DNA from: Thelonectria olida
Taxonomy: Eukaryota; Ascomycota; Sordariomycetes; Hypocreales; Nectriaceae
Direction of reading: 5' to 3'
Assembly: GCA_020736575.1 (NCBI GenBank)
Contig: JAGPYM010000097.1
Coordinates: 1 to 63,995, forward strand
Length of the DNA stretch: 63,995 bases
Positions 44,780-55,877 of this stretch are shown piece by piece. Both the position numbers and the translations under genes were made by a program. Positions within the stretch are counted from its first letter, which is position 1, and every line of letters starts with the position of its first letter. A model generated the notes under the pieces. That model saw only the letters and a program-made list of their open reading frames with translations, had not been told where the DNA came from and did not search any database.

Positions 44780-45900
44780 ATTAGCGTATTTCCCTCTCTA
44801 AACTATAATAAGACTTTTAAAAAAAAATATTCCATTTATAAAATTTATAAAATTTATTTTTACTCTATTAATAGGCTTAAATTAGCTAACTTTTAAGTAT
44901 ATTAATATTTTAATAAAATAGTAAAATTATTTATAATATAATTAAAAAATTTAAATAAAAGAAAATAAAAGTTTAATTTAATTTAAAGTTTAAAACTATA
45001 TAAATAATAAGAAAATTTATAATTAAACTTGTATTAAATTTAAAATATAATATTTATTTAGTACACTTTTAAAATTTTAAAATAGTTTTTATAAGCTTTT
45101 AAAAAAAGAAACTATTAAATATATTTTTAATTAATAATAAAAAAGCCTTATAATAGAATTATATAAAATATAATTATACTATTTAATATATTTAATAATA
45201 TTTTTATATATACTAAGTAAAAAGAACTTAATACTTTAATTTTTTATATTAATATAAAAAATAAATACTTTTTTAATATATTTAATTATTACTTATACTT
45301 ACCTTTTTTATTACTATTATATAATTTATATACTATTATACTATTATAATATAATATAATTTAAAATTAATAATATTTTAAAAATTATATTAATAAAACT
45401 ATTTAAAAGATTAGTAATATACTTTTTATAAAAATATAAAAATTAATAAATATAAAATTTAAATATTAATATATATTATATTTAATTATAAAAATATATT
45501 ATAATTAAAAGGCTTTTATATAATATTTCTTTTAATATATTTTTAAAAAAAAAATTTAAATAAAAAGAGATATTTATTTATATTTATAAAAGAAATTATA
45601 TATCTATTTATAATAAAATATTATAATATGTATTTTAAACTTAATAAAATAATAAATATAATAATATAAAAGCTTTTACTTTTTAATTATTAAAAAAGTA
45701 ATAATTTTAATAGTTTAATATAAATAAGTTAATAAATTTATTAGTTTATAAAATAATAAATATTATATTTATTAAATAAACTTAAATAAATTAATTTTAT
45801 ATTATTATTAATTTTTAATTTATATTTATATTTTATATTTTATACACTTTTACCTTTTTTAACCTGTTTTAAACTGGCCCTCTTAAATTGCCAGCTTATA
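44780..45900. other. AT-rich RIP-type block left of the FAS gene
   Basis: Nearly pure A/T sequence with stops in all frames and no GC-balanced insert. The left boundary (about 44780) and right boundary (about 45850-45900) are sharp. No surviving TE coding signal can be read. Confidence 0.75.
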
Positions 45901-46569
45901 GTTCTTTATTAATAATATATCGCGGCCGCTAATTCCGTTATTCAGGATTTCCTTAACGTTTACATTCACAAGCTAAAAGAGTGTCTGGAGTGCCTCGGCA
46001 CGTGCTCTTCTTTCGGGTAGATTATTTAATTTCTTCCCGACTTTATTAGGCGTCGGAGCCATTTACAACCCGAGAGACCGATATTGCGGAGGCATGAAGG
46101 AAGGTGGAATCTTTATGCGTATGCAGGTAACTCCCTTGTCGGAGGATTTATGTAAATACATCCCAACATTCATCCCACTCAACATTCATCCGACTCAACA
46201 TTCATCCCACCCACATTCATCCCACCCAACATGCATATTGCAACCAACATGCATACTGCATCCCACAATTGCAACAAGATCGTCGTACTGACCAGGTAGT
46301 AGCCAAGATTGATCGTACCCAACATTTGTTTCAGCCTTTGACGAGGTCTGATTGTGGAGGCGGCGGCGTGAGTTTGTTGGGCGGTTACAACGAAACTGTT
46401 CATCAACCTGACCTTTTTATTAAGGTACGTACTGCTTTTCTTTACTTCATCTTTCTGATCTCTATCAAGCCCTAGATTCGCATCATCAATAGCGCTTTAT
46501 TGTTAACTGCCATTGTACCCCCTCCGCTTAGGAGATCCACATTCCTTGAAGCAATTCTCGTCCACCAAT
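45901..46569. other. 5' region of the FAS alpha gene
   Basis: Normal-GC sequence returns with GCGGCCGC at about 45922. It contains the minisatellite at 46161-46262 and a C/T-rich leader before the ATG at 46570. No clear TATA box. The minisatellite's repetitive motif may affect promoter activity, but that is unknown. Confidence 0.45.
46161..46262. repeat. Minisatellite with CAACATTCATCC-type units
   Basis: About six tandem units of 14-17 bases (CAACATTCATCCCACT, CAACATTCATCCGACT and variants, then CAACATGCAT variants) lie 300-400 bases upstream of the FAS alpha start. Confidence 0.8.
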
Positions 46570-49500
46570 ATGCGACCCGAAGTTGAGCAGGAGCTCGCCC
46601 ATACCCTACTTGTCGAACTACTCTCCTACCAATTTGCTTCTCCCGTCCGATGGATCGAGACTCAGGATGGAATACTTAAACAGAAGGGTGCGGAACGAGT
46701 CATAGAAGTCGGTCCCGCTGATACCTTGGGTGTAATGGCCAAGCGAACATTAGCGTCCCAGTACGAAGCGTGTGATGCTGCCAAGTCAGTCCAGCGCCAA
46801 ATCCTCTGCTATGGGAAAGATGCCAAAGAGATCTACTACGACGTGGGCCCTCTCGAGGAGGAGCCGCCGTCTCCGCCCCGCGATTCAACTCTCGATTCCA
46901 CCCTTGATGCTCCTGTTACAGTCTCTCCCCCAGTTACCACGGTGGCTCCTCCAGGCAACATTCCCGCAGCTCAGGTTCCCGATGAGCCTGTAGCTGCTGT
47001 GGATATTGTCCGGTCGCTCATTGCCCAAAAGCTCAAAAAGTCGCTTCTGGAGATTCCCCTAGGCAAAGCTATCAAGGACCTTGTCGGTGGTACGTGTCTT
47101 CGCGTTACATTACACTATGTTCTTGTACACTGATTTCCATCACAGGGAAGTCTACGTTGCAGAACGAAATCGTCGGTGACCTGGGTAAAGAATTCGGGTC
47201 AACTCCTGAGAAGTCCGAGGATATGCCCCTCGATGAACTCGGTGCCGCTTTTCAAGCCACATTTGACGGCCAACTCGGCAAGCAATCGCAATCTCTCATC
47301 GCCCGGATGGTGTCCTCCAAGATGCCTGGCGGCTTCAGTGTCACTAAAGCTAGAGAGCACCTGGAAAAAAACTGGGGGTTTGGTCCGGGCAGACGGGATG
47401 CGTCCCTTCTCTTGGCATTGACAATGGAACCTGCCTTGCGTCTATCTTCGGACGCAAATGCTAGGGCTTTCCTAGATAGTGTGGCCCAGAGCTATGCTTC
47501 AAATACTGGCATAAGCCTGTCTCGCACAGCGACATCAAGTTCGTCTAGCAACGTCGGAAACACCATCACGATTGATCCATCCGCCATCGAAGCTCTCAAC
47601 AAGGACCAAAAGGCTCTGTACACACACCAGCTCGAGGTTCTAGCTCGATACCTCAAGATTGACTTGCTTGCTGGCAACAAAGCCTTGAGAAGTTCTAAAG
47701 ATGCGAAGACTGTCTTTCAAGCCCAACTCGACCTCTGGACTGAAGAACATGGAGAGTATTATGCAACTGGCATCGAGCCTGTTTTTACGCCTCTCAAGGC
47801 TCGGATTTACGATTCAGCATGGAATTGGGCGCGTGAGGACGCCATCCGGCTCTACTTCGATATTGTTCTTGGCAATGTAAGGGTCGTCAACGCTGAGACT
47901 GTTGGCTTGTTCGTTCGCATGATGAATCGATCAAATGCCAATCTGGTCAAGTTCATGGAGTATCACATCTCCCATTGTCCAACAGAGAGAGGAGAGACAT
48001 ATGAGCTAGCAAAGGCACTCGGCGAGCAGCTTCTAGCGAAGTGCAAGGATGCGTTGGATAAGCCACCGGTGTATGTGGATGTGACAGCACCAACAGGACC
48101 TCTGACTACCACTGACGAACGGGGTCAACTCAGTTATGAGGAAACTCCCCGTGCTGGTTGTAAAACTCTCCAGAGCTATGTACAGCAAATGGCCGAAGGC
48201 GGAATCATCCAGTCTGGGGACTGGACCCAGGTGCACAGCGACATAACAAAAACTCATGAGCTCGTCAAACATAAGACGCATACGGAGTCTCGACTGGACA
48301 TCAAGACCTTGTATGCCCGTACCCTATCCTCTACTGCAGGCAGCCTGCAGGACGCTGTCCCCGAAGCCGATACCGGAACCGGCAACGGCATCCAGAAAGA
48401 TATCAGCGAGTCCAAGGAGAAACTCGGGACCATGCCTTTTCTCTATCTCAAGAGAAAGATGGGAAATGGTTGGGAGTACGATGAAATGCTGACTACCCTA
48501 TATTTCTCTTGTCTCGAGCATACTGCCAAATCCGGTTTGACTTTCCAGGGCAAGCACGTGCTTGTGACTGGTGCTGGAGCCGGGTCCATTGGCGTTGAGA
48601 TGCTTCAAGGTCTCATTAGCGGCGGCGCCAAGGTTGTAGTAACAACAAGCCACTTCTCTCGAGAGGTGACAGAGTACTATCAGGCCATATATGCCAGCTA
48701 TGGCTCTCGAGGCTCTCAGTTGGTGGTTGTGCCATTCAATCAGGGCAGTAAGCAAGATATAGACGCCTTAGTCGAATACATCTACAACCAAAAGGCTGGT
48801 TTAGGCTGGGACCTGGACAGCATTATCCCTTTTGCTGCTATATCAGAAACCGACCGCCAAATCGATAACATCGACTCCCAATCAGAACTAGCGCACCGCA
48901 TCATGTTGACCAACTTACTTCGTCTTCTCGGCTCTATCAAAGCCCAAAAGTCTCAGCGAGGCTTTGAGACCCGCCCAATGCAGGTGTTGTTGCCGCTTTC
49001 TCCAAACCATGGAACATTCGGCAATGATGGGTTGTACTCAGAATCAAAACTGGCCCTTGAGACACTATTCAATCGATGGCATTCTGAGAACTGGGCCAAT
49101 TACCTAACGATTTGCGGCGCTGTTATTGGCTGGACTCGAGGAACGAGCTTGATGTCTGGAGATGATATTGTCGCCGAGGGCATTGAAACCCTTGGGGTTC
49201 AAACCTTTTCACAGCGAGAAATGGCATTCAACCTCCTAGGATTAATGTCACCGATGATTGTGGACCTTTGTCAGTCTGAGCCTGTCTTTGCAGACTTTAA
49301 TGGTGGTCTTCAGCTTGTTCCCAATCTAAACGAGACTATGGTCAAGCTACGAAAAGCTATTACGGAGACTAGCGAGATCCAGCAAACCGTCGCCAAGGAG
49401 AGCGCAACCGAGGACGGGCTTATCAACCACCGCAATATCGACAGAGTTCGCGCGATGAAGATGATTGAACCGCGTGCTAATATCAAGCCGGGCTTTCCAC

Positions 49501-51743
49501 CTCTCCCTGATTGGAAGCGGGAAATCTCCCCCCTTCATGAAAATCTCAAGGGCATGGTCGACCTAGAAAAGGTCGTAGTGGTCACAGGCTTTGGCGAGGT
49601 CGGACCTTGGGGTGGCTCTCGTACTCGTTGGGAAATGGAAGCCTATGGCGAGTTCTCTCTCGAGGGATGTATCGAAATGGCCTGGGTCATGGGGCTTATC
49701 AAGCATTATAATGGTGTCTTGAAAGGCAAGCCCTATACTGGCTGGGTGGATGTTAAGACCGGGGAGCCAGTCCTTGATAAGGATGTAAAGCCTAGGTACG
49801 AGAAGCATATTCTTGACCATGCTGGAATCCGGTTGATTGAGCCCGAACTTTTCGGTGGATATGACCCGAACAGGAAGCAGTTGCTTCAAGAAGTCTTGAT
49901 CGGGGAGGACCTTGAGCCTTTCGAGGCCTCTAAGGAAACCGCCGAACAGTTCAAGCTTTCTCATGGCGAGAAGGTCGACATCTTTGAGATTCCCGAGAGT
50001 GGCGAATATGTCGTTCGCATTAAAAAAGGCGCTTCAATTTGGATTCCAAAGGCTCTTCGCTTTGACCGCCTAGTTGCAGGCCAGATTCCAACAGGCTGGG
50101 ATGCTAGACGATACGGCATTCCGGAGGACATTGTCTCCCAAGTGGATCCAATGACCCTTTACCTTCTTGTGTCTGTTTCCGAGACTCTTATTTCTTGTGG
50201 CATTACGGATCCATATGAGTTCTACAAATACATCCATATTTCTGAGCTAGGCAACTGCATTGGCTCCGGTATGGGTGGTGCGACAGCTCTCCGTGGTATG
50301 TATAAGGACCGATTCTTGGATAAGCCGGTGCAGAATGACATTTTTCAAGAAGCTTTCGTCAACACAATGCCAGCCTGGGTCAACATGTTATTACTCTCCT
50401 CGTCCGGCCCGATCAAGACCCCTTCTGGAGCCTGTGCTACTGCAGTTGAGTCCCTTGACGTCGGCTACGAAACCATCATTCAAGGCAAAGCTCGCGTCTG
50501 CTTTGTTGGGGGCTTTGACGACTTTGGAGAGGAAGCATCATATGAGTTTGGGAACATGGGGGCAACGAGCAATGCGGTCGAAGAATTCGCTCACGGGCGC
50601 ACTCCTGAAGAAATGTCACGTCCTGCTGCATCAACAAGAAGCGGATTTATGGAGTCCCATGGCTCTGGAACTCAAATCATTATGACGGCCAAGCTGGCTC
50701 TAGAAATGGGCGTTCCTATCTATAGCATCGTTGCCCTAACGGCAACCGCTTCTGATAAGATTGGACGATCTATTCCGGCGCCAGGCCAAGGCATTCTCAC
50801 AATTGCACGCGAGACGATCAGCAGCAAGTTCCCCAACCCCTTGCTGGATATTCATTACCGCCGCCGCCAGATTACACAGCGCAAAAAGCAAATTCAAAAA
50901 TGGAAAGAGGCTGAGCTTGAGTTTCTCTACGATGAGATGGAGGGAACGAAGCTTCAGGGCGTCCCTGATTCTGGCTATTTTCAAGACCGCGCCAGACACA
51001 TCGAGAAGGAGGCCACCAGGCAAGAAGAGGAGCTGCTTCAAGGCATGGGAAATCACTTCTGGAGAGAAGATCCGAGTATTGCACCTATTCGCGGAGCTCT
51101 TGCTACATGGGGCCTGACGATCAATGACCTTACTGTTACTTCATTCCATGGCACTTCCACTCAAATGAACGAGAAGAATGAATCATCTGTTATTCAACAG
51201 CAATTACAGCATCTCGGCCGTGAGAAGGGGAATCCAGTTATGGCCGTCTTTCAAAAACACCTTACTGGTCATCCTAAAGGTGCTGCAGGAGCCTGGATGT
51301 TGAACGGATGTCTCCAGATCCTTAGCACGGGGCTTGTTCCCGGTAATCGAAATGCCGACAATATCGACCCTGCTATGGAGGAATTTGATCACATTGTCTA
51401 CCCTCGTCATAACATCCAGACTGATGGGATCAAGGCTTTCTCCCTCACCTCATTTGGCTTTGGCCAGAAGGGAGCCCAAGCAGTTGGAGTGCATCCGAAG
51501 TATCTCTTTGCTGTTCTGGACGAACATGCCTATGCTGAGTATTGCGCCAAGGCCACTGCCCGCCAGCGGAAAGCGTGTCGCTACTTCCACCAGGGCTTCA
51601 TCAGCAACAGTTTATTTGCTGGGAAAACCGACGCTCCTTATCGTGATGACCAGCTAAGTAGCGTCCTCTTAAACCCTAACGCTCGTGTGTCGGAGGACAA
51701 GGTGTCTTCCGAATTGAGATATGCTACCGACCTGACTGCGTAA
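46570..51743 (+). CDS. Fatty acid synthase alpha subunit lacking the PPT domain
   Basis: Two exons (46570-47089, 47146-51743; 56-base intron GTACGT...CAG) encode 1705 residues. N terminus (1-65) is the malonyl/palmitoyl transferase fragment of alpha subunits. A Pro-rich linker leads to the ACP, with the phosphopantetheine Ser176 in [10 protein letters not shown]; the intron falls two codons before it. Ketoreductase starts near residue 640 ([17 protein letters not shown]). Ketosynthase has Cys1270 ([10 protein letters not shown]), His1508 ([14 protein letters not shown]) and His1549 ([11 protein letters not shown]); all are offset by about 35 from the yeast residues I recall (1305, 1542, 1583), so every catalytic residue is present. 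The protein stops after [12 protein letters not shown], just where housekeeping alpha subunits (about 1880 residues) continue into the phosphopantetheinyl transferase domain. That shorter form resembles the StcJ/AflA/HexA-type alpha subunits of secondary metabolism (recalled as roughly 1560-1670 residues). It would make a short or medium acyl chain together with a beta subunit not found here. Confidence 0.95.
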
Positions 51744-52440
51744 TCAGAGCCAAGATGAGATCCCAACTTCTAGGATGAAGGAGAGTTGACAGGCCACAGA
51801 GAGGCAAGCGCTTAATATGACCACCAGAGAGAGCGGGGCAAGGATTAGTAACAATATCACTCTATCTATCCCCCATTTTGAACTCAGGTTGTTGCTATTG
51901 CATAATTCAGGACTTCAGCGATCGTGCTGTGCCTGCACATGTTATAAACTTTGAAAAGAGTAAATGATAGCAATCGAAGATTGTAATGCTTCAAGAAGTA
52001 CACTGCGCATTAACATAGAAAACTTCTGGTTGTTGTCCGGGACGTCTGCTCGCATCGATCCATAACTATTTCCACGGCAGTAATGAGCACGCCGATTTTG
52101 CTTTCTTTATCTACAGAGCGTATGAGGCGTTCATTGAAGCGAGCATGGTCAGTACCACGCTCACTTCCGCTGAATATCAAACCTCGAGTTGAAGTTGCAG
52201 GCGAGGGCAAAATGGTCAGGTTCCTCGAGAGTCTCAGGAAACCTATGTCTGCTCCCAGCCGGTCCGCTCCAACGAGGGCCTAAGATCCGAGAATTTATGG
52301 TGTGCGAATTCGCGCTGACGTCTGTTCCAGTCGCTATGGCGGCATCTGATGAGCGCTGTTGTCGGTCTCGTTCGCGCTCCAACCCACCCTTTAGGTGGTG
52401 GTCGTGGACTTCTTTGCCTCCAATAATAGCCTTTTAAAGG
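51744..52440. other. 3' region of FAS alpha and intergenic
   Basis: No gene. Minus-strand frames at 52010-52382 are not recognisable. The AT-rich block begins at about 52440. Confidence 0.45.
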
Positions 52441-52473
52441 ACTTTTAGTCGAGGCCTATAGGAACGCGGGTTT

Positions 52474-52591
52474 ATATTATTATTAAAAAGGCTAATAATT
52501 TAAGCATAAAAGAGAGGTTAGTATAAGCTAAACCTTAGCCTTATATTTATTTTAATAAGCTTTTTAATAGAGCTTATAATTGGTTTTAAAA
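52474..52591 (+). repeat. RIP-mutated direct repeat, copy A
   Basis: This ~118-bp AT-rich segment matches 60957-61077 in the same orientation. Shared blocks include GCTAATAATTTAAG, TATAAGCTAAACC, TAGCCTTATAT and TTAATAGAGCTTATAATT. The copies differ mostly by A/G and C/T transitions, as in RIPped repeats. Confidence 0.8.
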
Positions 52592-52772
52592 TAATTTAAT
52601 TAAATATTTATAAATTATAATTTTAAAAACTATTATATATCATTTGTAATATTCTATATTTTCTACAGCTAGCCCTATTTCATATTATTTACAGGGGGAA
52701 AACCTCTGGCCTTTAGGCGCGCACGGAATCAAACGCCCCTGTGGGCAATTGGCTACAGCACGCAGCCACACA
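52592..52772. other. Left flank of SINE-like copy 2
   Basis: AT-rich sequence to about 52690, then a GC-balanced stretch (GGGGGAAAACC... to GCAGCCACACA) that presumably belongs to the same repeat as copy 2; its counterpart would lie left of the window start. Confidence 0.4.
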
Positions 52773-53070
52773 ATTAACTAACTAATAGCTAACACAATAT
52801 GCCTCGGCCTCCGAAACCAGCCTTCAGCTCTCACAATAGTAGGAAATCCACTAATCGTACCTAATTATTTGCACACTAACATAGCACAGGCTAATTAGAA
52901 AGCCCTTTTGCGGGTGGCCTAGGAGTGTTATAGAATTTGCTTGCGCTTAACTGGCTGCCGGCTGCCGGAATTGAACCGACTGCAGTTTTTTCGTCCCCAA
53001 CCTAGGTTCCCAATCTGAGAGGTTTAGCTTAACTGCGACTAGAGACGTGCTACTACGCCCTAAGCTAGGA
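52773..53070 (-). repeat. tRNA-derived SINE-like repeat, copy 2 (RIP-mutated)
   Basis: Aligns with 1-300 with two 1-base indels. By eye I count 18 sites where this copy has T for C or A for G, and one in the opposite direction, so it is the RIP-hit copy. Many changes are CA to TA. The B box region (GGTTCAATTCC on the minus strand) is unchanged. Together with copy 1 it brackets almost the whole gene-bearing part of the window. Confidence 0.8.
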
Positions 53071-54060
53071 AAACTATTATATATAAAAATATAAATTAAA
53101 TAGTTATTTAAAAGGTTACTTATAAGTAAAATAAAATTTAAAAAAAAAAAATTTAAAAATAAAAAGTAAGTTAAATAGATAAGTAAATATAAGAGTTAAA
53201 AAGTGAGTATATATATGGGAGTGTAAGAGTGGAAGTTAATAAGTAAAATAAAAAAGAAAGTTTAAAAATAAATTAAATAAATTTAAAAGTAATTAAGCTA
53301 ATAGAAATAAATAGAATAATTAAATAAAATAATAAAATTATAAAATAGTTAAAATTATAAGAGTTAGTATAATATAACTTACTTGTTAATAAATTAATTT
53401 AATTATAAAGCTAAAAAGAGTAATTAGTTAATTTATTATATAAAAAAACTATATTATATATTAGCTTATAAAAAGCCTTACTAATAGTTTTTTTTAATAA
53501 CAATATATTTAATTTATAAAAATATAAAAACTTTTAAATATAATAATATATTATATTTTAACTTTTATTTAATTAAATAATAAATTAAAATACTATTAAT
53601 TATAATTTATATTATTATTTTTTATTATATTTAATTTTTATAACTTATAATATTTATTTTATTTAATTAAATATTTTTAATTATTTATAAAAAGTTACTT
53701 ATTATTTTATACTATAAATAATAATTAAAAAAGCTTTTAAAACTTTTAAAAAATTAAATATAATAATATATATTATATAAAAATTTTAATAAAAGAGTAT
53801 TTAATACTTAAATAAATTTAGTATTAATAAAATAAAATTATATATTATTAAATTATTAATTTATTTTATATTAACTATTATTAAAAAAAAGTTTTATTAA
53901 ATAATATAGCTTTTTATATTAATAAATAAGCGGGCTAAGCTATTATATATTATTAAATAGACAATTTAAGTTTTAATTATAAAATAGTAAATAAAAATAA
54001 AAAGTTAAATAAAATAATATTTTAAAAGATATAATAAACCACATTCCTAACCATAGCTCT
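53071..54060. other. AT-rich RIP-type block right of the FAS gene
   Basis: Almost only A/T, with stops in all frames. No readable coding remnant. Normal composition returns sharply near 54050. Confidence 0.75.
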
Positions 54061-54114
54061 ATTATATCTGCATTTCGTAATTAAATCTCAATTCCTTGTC
54101 CCAAGTCAAATGCT

Positions 54115-54382
54115 CTATGAAAAGATGGACTCGAGCACCAAGTCAAAAAACTTCGACTGAGGCTCAGCGGGCTGGTTCCAGATGGAATCGGGTCGTGCAG
54201 CGCTGTATTGAAAGGTCCGTGTGCGGGCTTGGGCGCGGACAAAGCTACCAGCGACTGTGGCGCCACCGACGGCTAGGACGACGGGGAGGACCCTGCTGTC
54301 ATTAGCAGTGTACTAAGGTTGGATGGACGTGTTTTGGTTCTTACTTGGGACCGACTAGAATAGTGTTGGCGACAGGGAGCAT
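54115..54382 (-). CDS. Possible small membrane protein, unknown family
   Basis: Two exons on the minus strand (54382-54345, 54292-54115) with a 52-base GTAAGA...GCAG intron give 71 residues. The N terminus MLPVANTILVGPK is followed by one hydrophobic helix (VLPVVLAVGGATVAGSFVRA), then a polar tail (PDSIWNQPAEPQSKFFDLVL) ending in ESIFS. The clean splice sites, in-phase join and sensible one-helix topology argue for a real gene, perhaps of an organelle membrane, but I recognise no family. It sits directly against the AT-rich block, with its stop 60 bases away. Confidence 0.45.
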
Positions 54383-55029
54383 TGGGATGAAGTGAGGGTG
54401 GTGAAGTATCGGTATTGGCCGGGATGTCCCTTGGAGTTTGGTTCAGGCTGTTTGCAGGTGATGATAATGATTGGGTTTTCAAGAAGAGGATCTGGTATAT
54501 ATAGTTGCCGCTGAAAACATGCCGATTCTCATGATTCGATGCCTGGCTGTTGATCTCAGACGTGTCATTGCTGGTGGTGTGATGACGGGAGATCGGCCGC
54601 TTCCGGGAAATACCACCATGACCCCCACCCGCTGATCTGCGCCCGTGCCAATGAATCGACTCCCAAGATCTGGTCATGATAAGTACAGCAAAGTCGGCTG
54701 CCTCATGTCCAACTGGCCGCATCCCGTGACAGTGGATTCGAATGGAATGACCAGAGTCCCGGCTTCCGGGAAATTCTCGCCTCGCTCGCTCCCGGCGGTG
54801 TTATTCCCAAGCGACCTAGAAGCATCCGATGCTGCAAATCGTCTGCATCGTTCTCCGCGTTTTAACCTCGCCTTTGATCAGCAAAAGACAGGACCACGGC
54901 CTGCCGAAGTGATGTTGATCGTACGAATCCCGGCTATCGACCCGGCTCTACGGCTGCATGCACTAGCCCTGCCAAGGGGCTGGTCAACCGAATGCAGCTG
55001 TGGGCTGTTTCATTTATCAAAGTAGCGCA
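54383..55029. other. Intergenic
   Basis: Upstream region of the small ORF and space to the membrane-protein relic. The overlapping open frames here show no motif. Confidence 0.45.
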
Positions 55030-55760
55030 AGATCAAGGAGACGGAGGGATAGATGCTTGGTCATCTCGATAGTTAGGCAAAGTGAGCGATCCATCCTGCC
55101 CAGCTGACCGTCTCTTAGGCGCTCGCCGGCATGGGGGTAAGACTATAAATAGTCAGGACCAAGATGGATAAATGTGTGATGATGTATGAGAGGAAACCGA
55201 TGCCCGAAATAGTTATGAGGAAGCTATCTCACCCCCTGATGTGCCGTCCGGCAGTCAGTTTTCCAAACGTGATCGCGGTCGTCACGGCGATGCTAGAGCG
55301 TCTGCCCCAGCTGTGACGGGGGCTCCCAGTTCCACGTAACTAGGTGAATGGCCGAGAAGCTGATGCCGATTGAGAAGAGTGCCAACGAAGGTAGCATGTT
55401 TTCTCGTGGCCTTCCGTGACGGCCATGGAGTCGACCGGAAGATCAATAAAGTCCTCGATGGGTATGTCACTCACTCGCTAGCGCCGAAGCGATCGAGACA
55501 TCATCAAATCGTCCACGGACAGGGCTGGGATAGTACGAGGCCGTTGTGGATGCGCGTGAGGCAGCCGGACCAGAATGTGTCTCCTTTCGATGCCGAAGGG
55601 TTTGTGCTACTAAAAGACATGCATGCACAGCGCGCACAATATGAAGGCCGTTGTGGCCAACTCCAGCTGCGAGATGGCGAGCCTCTGAGCGCGCCGGGCT
55701 GTGCTGTAGATAAAAAGATAACATGTCGTTTGCCGGAGAGTCATGAGTGCTGTAGTAGTG
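55030..55760 (-). pseudogene. Fungal multi-helix membrane protein inactivated by stop codons
   Basis: Minus-strand pieces form a recognisable fungal membrane-protein pattern (family without a known function): AISQLELATTAFILCALCM with HKPFGIE (about 55710-55590), then LALFSIGISFSAIHLVTWNW with EPPSQLGQ (about 55365-55295), and finally FLSYIITHLSILVLTIYSL with ETVSWAGWIAHF (about 55215-55070). Premature stops lie at 55613-55608 (two TAG codons where Trp-Trp is expected before HKP), 55295-55293 (TAG for Trp) and 55117-55115 (TAA). TGG to TAG is a G to A change, so RIP or leakage from RIP is a good explanation. Some segments need frame changes or introns that I cannot place. Confidence 0.6.
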
Positions 55761-55877
55761 GAGGTAAAGACGGTAATTCTGCTAGGGGTATAAGTACCGC
55801 CGACAAGGTTTATTTTATGGAACTCTTCGATAGAAAGTAAGATGGTGAAAGATACACAAGATATATTAGCATTATTC

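Noticed and set aside
52010..52382. Minus-strand frames downstream of FAS alpha as retrotransposon endonuclease remnants
   Set aside because: No catalytic motif could be found in any frame.
55370..55840. Plus-strand 156-codon frame
   Set aside because: Antisense to the membrane-protein relic, whose helices are recognisable on the minus strand.
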